Below are positions 1-4,931 of a stretch of 5,506 nucleotides of DNA, piece after piece. Under the pieces are notes generated by a model that did no database searches, was not told the origin of the DNA, and saw nothing but the letters and a program-made list of their open reading frames with translations. The position numbers and the translations under genes were made by a program. The stretch's first letter is position 1; every line of letters starts with the position of its first letter. Source of the stretch: Acidobacteriota bacterium (lineage in GTDB: Bacteria; Acidobacteriota; Polarisedimenticolia; Gp22-AA2); NCBI GenBank assembly GCA_016177515.1, contig JACOUZ010000147.1:1-5506 (forward strand), given 5' to 3'.

Positions 1-1
1 C

Positions 2-138
2 TGCTATTTCTGTCAGCACGGGATCGTCTGGCTGCACGTCCTGTCCGACAGCCTGATCACGCTGGCCTATTATTCGAGCGCCGCCGCGCCGAGGCGATGG
101 GCCGGCCCCTGGTCGAGACCATCATCCCGGCGCAGCAC
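2..138 (+). pseudogene. Remnant of a sensor histidine kinase: ethylene-receptor-like domain plus PAS fragment
   Basis: Bases 2-76 translate in one frame to a peptide containing HGIVWLHVLSDSLITLAYYS. This closely resembles the first membrane helix of the ethylene-receptor-like N-terminal domain found in many bacterial sensor kinases (typical form: CYLW.P.LVWLHVVSD.LIALAYYSIP). The rest of that domain is missing. From about base 76 the reading shifts by one base and gives RRAEAMGRPLVETIIPAQH (82-138), which resembles the conserved part of a PAS domain (RAEALGR.LAE.IIPP..R). In intact kinases these two parts are separated by a long stretch. I therefore infer an internal deletion with a frame change, leaving a non-functional scrap. 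No kinase core follows. The left end lies outside the window, so part of the gene could still exist there. The family assignment rests on remembered motifs, not on a search. Confidence 0.6.
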
Positions 139-238
139 CCCGACGTTTTTCTACTGGATCGGCTCCTCGGCGAATCCGATCTGCCTGAGGTGGGATGTCC
201 AGCGGGAACGCCTGCGGGCCCGCGGGTGTGTGACCCTC
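139..238. other. Intergenic stretch between kinase remnant and hydrolase stop
   Basis: About 100 bp in which I recognise no gene on either strand. It may be further decayed sequence of the kinase. A 10-bp perfect palindrome (GCGGGCCCGC, 214-223) lies just downstream of the hydrolase stop codon. It has no loop and no T-run, so I do not call it a terminator. Confidence 0.4.
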
Positions 239-1027
239 TCAGCCGAAGACCTGCCGGAACAGGCCCAGCATCGCCGCCCAGGATTTATTGTCGGCCTCCC
301 GGTCGTACGCAAGCCCGTCCATCCCGGTCTTGTCCGCGCCGGGGTTGGTGAAGCTGTGCTTGACGCCCGGGAAACTGACCACCTCGAATTTCGCTCCCGC
401 GGCGGTCATCTCGCTCCTGAAGGCCTCCACATGCCCGGGCGGGACCATCGGATCGGCGGCGCCCGTGAGGACCAGCACGCGGGCCCTGACCTGCCCTTTC
501 CCGGCGGGTGCCTTGGTGGCAAGCGCTCCGTGGAAGGAGACGACGGCGTCCAAATCGGCGCCGGAGCGCGCCATCCCGAGGACCACCGCGCCCCCGAAAC
601 AGTATCCGATCGCGGCGATCTTCTCCGGATCGACGTGCGGGTCCTTCCTGAGCAGTTCCAGGGCCGCGTTGAACCTGGCGTTCACGACCGCGGGGTCCTT
701 CGTCGCCTCGCCCATGAAGGCCTCCGCATCCCTGGAATGTGTCGCGACTTTCCCCTTGCCATACATGTCGAGAGCGAAGCCGACGTAGCCCGCCTTGGCG
801 AGGCGCCTGGCCTGGTTCCGGGCGTGCTCGTTGTGGCCCCACCATTCGTGAACGACCAGCACGCCGGGGCGTCCGCCCTTCGCGGCGTCGTCCCAGGCGA
901 GAAACCCCTGCAGGGCGGTGTCTCCCTGCCTGTACTCGATCTCCCTCGTCTTGATCGCGGCGGATGCGGCCGCCGAACCCAGCGTGAGCAACGCGGCGCC
1001 CACCGCCGAGACCTGTCTCCTGCGCAT
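239..1027 (-). CDS. Exported dienelactone hydrolase-family protein (alpha/beta hydrolase)
   Basis: Predicted 262-residue alpha/beta hydrolase of the dienelactone hydrolase (DLH) family, which opens lactone or ester bonds with a Cys-His-Asp triad. Residues 1-23 look like a signal peptide: MRRR, then a hydrophobic AVGAALLTL core, then ASA-A. The arginine run suggests possible Tat export. HEWWG (60-64) holds the Glu61 typical of DLH. The nucleophile elbow is GYCFGG (141-146, Cys143), the catalytic Asp is Asp192 in ADPMVP, and His224 is in KHSF, so all key residues are present. Length fits the family's core of about 235 residues plus a signal. I choose the ATG at 1027 because AGGGAGGA stands 6 nt upstream. 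The same frame stays open to an ATG at 1243, but that extension is a remnant of an unrelated gene. True substrate unknown; dienelactone itself is not implied, since no chlorocatechol-pathway neighbours are visible. Confidence 0.93.
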   Translation of the reverse strand: MRRRQVSAVGAALLTLGSAAASAAIKTREIEYRQGDTALQGFLAWDDAAKGGRPGVLVVHEWWGHNEHARNQARRLAKAGYVGFALDMYGKGKVATHSRDAEAFMGEATKDPAVVNARFNAALELLRKDPHVDPEKIAAIGYCFGGAVVLGMARSGADLDAVVSFHGALATKAPAGKGQVRARVLVLTGAADPMVPPGHVEAFRSEMTAAGAKFEVVSFPGVKHSFTNPGADKTGMDGLAYDREADNKSWAAMLGLFRQVFG

Positions 1028-1033
1028 GAAGCG

Positions 1034-1041
1034 TCCTCCCT
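1034..1041 (-). promoter_or_regulatory. Ribosome binding site fixing the hydrolase start
   Basis: On the minus strand AGGGAGGA lies 6 nt before the ATG at 1027. It is a strong Shine-Dalgarno match and settles the hydrolase start at 1027 rather than at the upstream in-frame ATG at 1243. Confidence 0.8.
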
Positions 1042-1054
1042 TCCGGCGTTCCTG

Positions 1055-1081
1055 TTTACAGCACCGCCGCCGTGAACGCAA
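1055..1081 (-). promoter_or_regulatory. Weak candidate promoter for the hydrolase gene
   Basis: On the minus strand TTGCGT (1076-1081) and TGTAAA (1055-1060) are separated by 15 bp. Each matches four of six consensus sigma-70 bases, but the spacer is shorter than the preferred 16-18. The position, just past the haloperoxidase remnant and just before the Shine-Dalgarno, is right. This is an inference from pattern only. Confidence 0.25.
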
Positions 1082-1089
1082 GTCTCCGA

Positions 1090-1243
1090 CGCACCCGGTC
1101 CAGCGGATGAGCGTGATCGGCCGCGACGGGTCGTAGAAGCGCTTGTTGCTCCAGAACCAGATCGCCGCGTCGTGCACGGCGCCGTTGAGCGCGAGGTAGA
1201 CCTTGACGTCCCACTCGAGGTCGTCGACGACCCCGACTCGCAT
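1090..1243 (-). pseudogene. Remnant of a vanadium haloperoxidase / PAP2-type protein
   Basis: The minus-strand translation contains WDVKVYLALNGAVHDAAIWF followed by WSNKRFYDPSRPITLIRW. This pattern belongs to bacterial vanadium-dependent haloperoxidase-like proteins of the PAP2 superfamily (typical: DVKLYFALNGALHDAAIAAW..KR.YDS.RPISMIRYM). The first of the superfamily's three phosphate/vanadate-binding motifs, KX6RP, is intact (KRFYDPSRP). The second (PSGH) and third (SRX5HX3D) are absent, and the match stops just after IRW at about 1094. The expected N-terminal several hundred residues are also missing, because the MFS gene begins on the other side. I infer a truncated fragment left after deletion. 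It happens to remain open and in frame with the downstream hydrolase. It has no convincing start signal of its own. Confidence 0.68.
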
Positions 1244-1263
1244 CGCCCGAATGCAAGGAAAAC

Positions 1264-1292
1264 TTGTTCCCGCGCGCCCGTTCGCGTAGGCT
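1264..1292 (+). promoter_or_regulatory. Candidate promoter of the MFS gene, possibly giving a leaderless mRNA
   Basis: TTGTTC (1264-1269) and TAGGCT (1287-1292) are spaced by exactly 17 bp. The second box fits the TANNNT form of a -10 element. It ends 8 nt before the MFS start codon at 1301, so transcription would begin within a few bases of the ATG. No Shine-Dalgarno lies between. The boxes are weak, so this is a suggestion only. Confidence 0.35.
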
Positions 1293-1300
1293 GGCCCGCC

Positions 1301-2548
1301 ATGACCCGGACGACGGCCGGCAAGAGCGCGGTTCTCTTCATATTCACCACCGTGCTCCTCGACACCATCGGCTTCGGCATCATCCTTCCCGTCCTGCCCG
1401 CCCTGATCATGGAGCTGACCGGCGAGGGCCTCAGCAGGGCCTCGATCTACGGCGGCTGGTTATGGTTCGTCTACGCCGTGATGCAGTTCTTCTGCGCGCC
1501 CGTGCTGGGCAACCTGAGCGACCGCTTCGGACGCCGGCCTGTGATCCTCTTCTCGCTGCTTGCGCTCGGCCTCGATTACCTGATCATGGGGCTGGCGCCG
1601 GCCCTCGTCTGGCTGTTCGCCGGGCGGACGGTCGCCGGGATGGCCGGCGCGTCGTTCACGCCGGCCTACGCCTACCTCGCCGACGTCAGCCCCCCCGAGA
1701 AGCGCGCGCAGAACTTCGGGCTGGTGGGCGCGGCATTCGGCGTGGGCTTCATTCTCGGCCCCGCCACCGGCGGCCTGCTCGGCGAGATCGGACCGCGCGC
1801 CCCTTTCTTCGCGGCCGCCGGCCTGGCGCTCTTGAACGCGACGTTCGGCTGGTTCGTCCTGCCGGAATCACTGGCGCCGGAATCCCGGCGCCCCTTCGAT
1901 CTGAAGCGCGCCAACCCGGTGGGCACCCTGCTGCAGGTGCGCCGATACCCCTCGGTGATCGGTCTGGCGGCGGCGTTGTTCCTCTGGCAGCTCGGCCACC
2001 AGGTGCTGCCCAGCACCTGGTCGTTCTACACCATGCTCCAGTTCCAATGGTCGGAGGCCGCGGTCGGGGCCTCGCTCGCTTTCGTGGGCATCATCATGGC
2101 CATCAGCACGGGAGGCCTGACGCGCGTCCTCGTCCCCCGACTCGGGGAGCGGCAGGCGGCGCTCGCCGGGCTCCTGTCCGGCGCGACGGCCTACTTCGGA
2201 TACGCTCTCGCCACCCGGGGCTGGATGATGTACGCCTGGATGCTGACCTGGCTCTTCGCCGGCCTCGTCCACCCGTCCATGATGGCCATCATGTCCCGGA
2301 AGATACCTGCCGACGCCCAGGGAGAGTTGCAGGGCGGCGTCGCCAGCCTCTACAGCATCAGCACGATCGTGGGGCCGCCGCTCATGACGCAGATCTTCGG
2401 CTACTTCTCGGCGGACCGGGCGCCGCTGCGCCTGCCGGGAGCCGCGTTCATCTGCGCGGCCCTGCTGGCGCTCGGCGGCGCGCTCCTCTTACTGCGGGCC
2501 ATCCGAGCCGCCGCCCCCTCGGCCGCGTTCGTGCCCGCGGGCGAATGA
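1301..2548 (+). CDS. TetA-like MFS drug efflux transporter (TCR/Tet family)
   Basis: Predicted 415-residue inner-membrane proton antiporter of the major facilitator superfamily, about the usual length for 12-helix TetA-type pumps (about 400). Helix 1 carries LDTIGFGIILPVLP (20-33) with Asp21, matching the acidic residue in helix 1 of TetA. Motif A, the helix 2-3 loop hallmark, is GNLSDRFGRRP (70-80). A motif B-like GRTVAGMAGA follows (108-117). The antiporter motif C is GPATGG in helix 5 (153-158). Other stretches also track TetA: APFFAAA (167-173), LPES (187-190), LGERQA (281-286), MSRKIPADAQGELQGG (331-346) and SIVGP-like STIVGPP (354-360). Similarity to TetA suggests export of tetracycline-like or other hydrophobic compounds, but environmental relatives often have unknown substrates. 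The ATG at 1301 fits the family's short N-terminus. An in-frame upstream ATG (1172) would read through the haloperoxidase remnant in antisense and is unlikely. No TetR-type regulator lies beside it. Confidence 0.92.
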   Translation: MTRTTAGKSAVLFIFTTVLLDTIGFGIILPVLPALIMELTGEGLSRASIYGGWLWFVYAVMQFFCAPVLGNLSDRFGRRPVILFSLLALGLDYLIMGLAPALVWLFAGRTVAGMAGASFTPAYAYLADVSPPEKRAQNFGLVGAAFGVGFILGPATGGLLGEIGPRAPFFAAAGLALLNATFGWFVLPESLAPESRRPFDLKRANPVGTLLQVRRYPSVIGLAAALFLWQLGHQVLPSTWSFYTMLQFQWSEAAVGASLAFVGIIMAISTGGLTRVLVPRLGERQAALAGLLSGATAYFGYALATRGWMMYAWMLTWLFAGLVHPSMMAIMSRKIPADAQGELQGGVASLYSISTIVGPPLMTQIFGYFSADRAPLRLPGAAFICAALLALGGALLLLRAIRAAAPSAAFVPAGE

Positions 2549-2569
2549 CCCTGGACCCCGGCCGGGTCA
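2546..2569. terminator. Possible bidirectional terminator hairpin spanning both convergent stop codons
   Basis: TGACCC (2546-2551) and GGGTCA (2564-2569) form an inverted repeat whose outer bases are the TGA stops of the MFS gene and the opposing gene. An alternative 5-bp stem GACCC/GGGTC (2554-2558 and 2564-2568) has a 5-nt loop. Neither strand has a T-run after it, so intrinsic termination is uncertain. Confidence 0.35.
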
Positions 2570-4066
2570 CCTGGCCGCGTCCGGACCGGAGGCGGTTCTC
2601 TCGGGAGGGGTGGTTGCGATCCACCGGGCGTGCGACAGGAAATCCCTGACCACCTGCTCGGCCTGGTCCCCCTCTTCCTCGACGGCCGCGGCCAGGGCAT
2701 GGTGCAGGTCGCGGTTCTCCTCATCCGCGATGAAGTAATGGACGACCGTGACCGGGGCGCCGCTCTTGTTCGTGACGACCCCGACGAACCGGAAACCCCG
2801 GAAGGGCGCGGGCACGTCGGCGTCATCCTTCACCACCCTCATGCCCTGCTGGCCGAGGCCCCGCCGGAACTCGGTCCGGAACTGGCGCGCGTCCTCGAGC
2901 ATTCCCTGCGGGTAGGCGAAGAGCGTGACCCTGTGCCCGCTCGAGTGCCACCACTGCGACCGGGCCGAAGCGTCATCGGCGAAGATCTCCCACTCACCCG
3001 TCTTGCGGCTGCCCCGCCAGGGGCTGCCCTGGCCGCCGATGTCCAGGTCGCGGTCCACGACCGGCCGCGCCGTCCCCGCGAGGGGCAGGACGCCGCCCAC
3101 GAGCAGCACCGACACCAGGCCACCGATCAGGGCGAGCCGGCTGAATCCGGATCGGCGCGCCTCCGTCTCGGGCTTGCTGCGCGCCACCAGGATCTGGCTC
3201 AGGTGCACGCTCTCGAACTTGGTCAGGAGGAACAGGAAGGCTCCGAAGCCGACGGCCACCGCGACACCGCCCGGGCCCGCCTGCAGCAGCATCATGAGGA
3301 AGACCGCGTAGAGGACCACCTCGCCGAAAAAGTCGGCGGCGGCCAGGAAGGGATGGCCGGCGTACAGGAGTCCGGCGCCGGGGAACGCCAGCGACAGCAT
3401 CGCCGCCAGGCGGGAGGAGCGGAATGTGGTCCGGCAGGCATCGCAGGATCGAGGACGCTCGGGCACCATGGCGCCGCACTGCGGACAGTGCCAGAGCGGC
3501 ACCTTCCGGGCACTCGCCTCCCCTTCCTGCATGAGGCGCGGCTTCAGGCGCGGCAGCAGGAGATTGAGGAGCTTCTTGTCGCCCCTCACCGGAACCCGCC
3601 AGTTCTGCTTCCTGCCCTCGGCCGGCACAAGCGACAGCTTGCCGAAGCCGAGCTTCAGATCGCGCACGCTCGCCCAGGGGTAGGATCGGAGGCGCGTTCC
3701 GGCCGACTTGCCGCGCTCGTCCAGCAGCACCTCGATGAGACGCGTCTCGGTGAACACCAGGACGACCTGGTGGTATGCCAACGCCATGTAGCCCATGGCC
3801 ATGGCGTGCAGCACGGGCGGCACTTCCGTGGCATGCGCCACGTACAGGACGTGCTCTTCCGGCCGCAGCAAACGGTCGAGCAGGGGCCCGGCGGCCTTCC
3901 ACTGCACCTGGCGCCGGCGCTGATGGCGGGCGCTCAGGAACGCGGACGCTCCGGGGAAGAGGTCGGCCGGCCCCCCGGACCCGGCCGTCTCCGCCAGCGG
4001 CCGGTCTGCCAGGGGACCGAGGTACTCGGGTTCAATCTTGTGATCGCGCGCGCCGGCAGGAATCAT
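2567..4066 (-). CDS. Multidomain membrane protein: PH-like region, zinc ribbon, TM2-like segment, C-terminal hydrophilic domain
   Basis: A 499-residue protein of unknown function. Residues about 70-160 look like a bacterial PH-like fold: an alternating hydrophobic/polar stretch with LVFTETRLIEVLL (103-115) and SYPWASVRDLKL (128-139). A zinc ribbon follows, CPQC (194-197) and CDAC (208-211). Next comes a membrane region opening with SLAFPGAGLLYAGHPF (225-240), reminiscent of the PGxGxxYxG signature of TM2-type hairpins, and continuing to about 283. A further helix lies at 308-331. The rest (332-499) is hydrophilic, with a compact-looking stretch from TGEWEIFADD (356) to FLSHARW (476-482). I cannot settle the topology or say which side the C-terminal part faces. 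The start at 4066 is supported by GGAGGT 8 nt upstream. It is divergent from the secreted-protein gene and convergent with the MFS gene, so it is probably transcribed alone. The domain mix suggests a membrane sensor or scaffold, but I do not assign a role. Confidence 0.88.
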   Translation of the reverse strand: MIPAGARDHKIEPEYLGPLADRPLAETAGSGGPADLFPGASAFLSARHQRRRQVQWKAAGPLLDRLLRPEEHVLYVAHATEVPPVLHAMAMGYMALAYHQVVLVFTETRLIEVLLDERGKSAGTRLRSYPWASVRDLKLGFGKLSLVPAEGRKQNWRVPVRGDKKLLNLLLPRLKPRLMQEGEASARKVPLWHCPQCGAMVPERPRSCDACRTTFRSSRLAAMLSLAFPGAGLLYAGHPFLAAADFFGEVVLYAVFLMMLLQAGPGGVAVAVGFGAFLFLLTKFESVHLSQILVARSKPETEARRSGFSRLALIGGLVSVLLVGGVLPLAGTARPVVDRDLDIGGQGSPWRGSRKTGEWEIFADDASARSQWWHSSGHRVTLFAYPQGMLEDARQFRTEFRRGLGQQGMRVVKDDADVPAPFRGFRFVGVVTNKSGAPVTVVHYFIADEENRDLHHALAAAVEEEGDQAEQVVRDFLSHARWIATTPPERTASGPDAAR

Positions 4067-4089
4067 CGGGGTGCACCTCCGCGGTCGAA

Positions 4090-4118
4090 AACATGAGGCC
4101 CGAACCGTCCTGGGTCAA
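4090..4118 (-). promoter_or_regulatory. Candidate promoter for the 499-residue membrane protein gene
   Basis: On the minus strand TTGACC (4113-4118, five of six consensus bases) is followed after 17 bp by CATGTT (4090-4095, three of six). Transcription would start near 4083, just before the Shine-Dalgarno GGAGGT at 4075-4080. The -35 box and spacing are good and the -10 box is weak. Confidence 0.45.
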
Positions 4119-4165
4119 GACCGATTGACGAGAATGCGCCCCAGGATGCGGCTTCTGGCCCTCAT

Positions 4166-4199
4166 TTGATTTGCCGCGGAGGCGCTTTCGTCGTATAAG
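4166..4199 (+). promoter_or_regulatory. Candidate sigma-70-type promoter for the secreted repeat protein gene
   Basis: TTGCCG (4171-4176) and TATAAG (4194-4199, five of six consensus bases) are separated by exactly 17 bp. An overlapping TTGATT (4166-4171) offers a second -35 choice with a 22-bp spacer, which is too long. The A/T-rich boxes stand out in very GC-rich DNA. The predicted start near 4206 leaves a leader of about 35 nt containing the Shine-Dalgarno. Confidence 0.6.
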
Positions 4200-4226
4200 A
4201 ATGGATGCCCCATTCATCCGTTCCGG

Positions 4227-4234
4227 GGAGGAGG
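4227..4234 (+). promoter_or_regulatory. Ribosome binding site fixing the start of the secreted repeat protein
   Basis: GGAGGAGG lies 6 nt before the ATG at 4241. It favours that start over the in-frame ATG at 4205, which lies at about the predicted transcription start and would spoil the signal peptide. Confidence 0.8.
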
Positions 4235-4240
4235 TTCAGC

Positions 4241-4915
4241 ATGCGATTGATCAGGTTCCTGGCTCCAACGGCGGCGGCGCTCGCCCTTGCCGCCTTCCCG
4301 GCCCTGGCGGACGATCCGACGTCCGGCAGGCCGGCCGTGACCGGCAAGGACAACGCCGTGCAGAGGATCGAGGCGGCGACCGCCAGGCAGACAGAGATTC
4401 TCACCGGGCTCTTGTCGAAGGTTCCGGAACAGGCGCAACCGGCCATCGAGAGGGCGATCGCGGCGGGCCGCGAGGGCCGCGACAAGGCGATCGCCGCTCT
4501 CACGAACCACGGCGGCTCCGGCGACGAGGGACTGGCGGACCTCGCCCCGGACGCCGGGAACGGGGCACCGGGGGTCTCCGGGAAGCCCGCGGTCACCGGC
4601 CTCGAGCGCGCCCGGGCCGCGGTGGCGGCCGGCTTCGAGAAGGCCACGGCCGCGCTCCAGGACGTGCTCGACGATGTCCCGTCCCGGGCCGCGCCCAGGA
4701 TCGAGGCGGCGATCGATCGTCTCGACGACACGCGGACCGTCGCCCTGCGGAATCTCGACGGCCTGATCGCCGGCGAGAGACCGAATCACCCGGGACCGCA
4801 GGACCGCCCCGAGCGGCCGGAGCCTCCCGAGAGGCCTGATCGGCCCGAGCGCCCCGAGCGGCCCCAGGCGCCGGATCGCCCCGAACGGCCGCAGCCACCG
4901 GAACCTCCGTCCTAG
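4241..4915 (+). CDS. Secreted helical protein with internal duplication and Pro/Glu/Arg-rich tail
   Basis: A 224-residue protein I do not recognise. Residues 1-24 form a clear Sec signal peptide: MRLIRF, a hydrophobic APTAAALALAAF core, then ALA-DD. The mature part contains two copies of an approximately 60-residue module at 28-87 and 113-172. Each begins SG(R/K)PAVTG and carries VPxxAxPxIExAI at the same offset of 33 residues. A hand alignment without gaps gives about 23 identities in 60. The modules are Ala-, Glu- and Arg-rich and look helical; they are linked by a Gly/Asp-rich segment (91-112). From about residue 180 to the end is a low-complexity tail of RPERPEPP-type units, probably disordered. 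The start is set by GGAGGAGG 6 nt upstream. The next gene starts 16 nt after the stop, so the two may share a transcript. It is probably a periplasmic or surface-exposed structural or binding protein, but this is only inference. Confidence 0.85.
   Translation: MRLIRFLAPTAAALALAAFPALADDPTSGRPAVTGKDNAVQRIEAATARQTEILTGLLSKVPEQAQPAIERAIAAGREGRDKAIAALTNHGGSGDEGLADLAPDAGNGAPGVSGKPAVTGLERARAAVAAGFEKATAALQDVLDDVPSRAAPRIEAAIDRLDDTRTVALRNLDGLIAGERPNHPGPQDRPERPEPPERPDRPERPERPQAPDRPERPQPPEPPS
4802..4909 (+). repeat. Low-complexity repeat coding for RPERPxxPERP units
   Basis: The DNA repeats short CGxCCCGAGCGGCC-like blocks that encode alternating Arg-Pro-Glu/Asp/Gln-Pro units (residues 188-223 of the secreted protein). 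Such arrays can change length by slippage or unequal recombination. Imperfect spacing (EPPE, QAPD, QPPE) shows the copies have diverged. Confidence 0.7.
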
Positions 4916-4931
4916 GCACAGCGCGGGGACG

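Noticed and set aside
214..223. GCGGGCCCGC palindrome after the hydrolase stop as a terminator
   Set aside because: It has no loop-forming bases and no T-run, and such palindromes are frequent by chance at this GC content.
1052..1061. CTGTTTACAG as an operator palindrome upstream of the hydrolase
   Set aside because: The arms are only four bases and the centre is not self-complementary, so it is too short to call without conservation data.
230..1075. A long open plus-strand frame opposite the hydrolase gene
   Set aside because: It overlaps the full hydrolase, whose catalytic residues and signal peptide are intact, and its translation has no family features.
1264..2649. A second long plus-strand frame overlapping the MFS gene
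   Set aside because: It is an Arg/Pro/His-rich frame-shifted shadow with no hydrophobic helices. The TetA-like frame carries all the MFS motifs.
2630..4096. A long open plus-strand frame opposite the 499-residue membrane protein gene
   Set aside because: It is His/Arg/Gln-rich with no recognisable domain, as expected of an antisense shadow in GC-rich DNA. The minus-strand reading has a zinc ribbon, membrane helices and a strong Shine-Dalgarno.
4125..4130. TTGACG on the plus strand as a -35 box
   Set aside because: No -10-like hexamer occurs at 16-18 bp downstream. The TTGCCG/TATAAG pair further right is much better.
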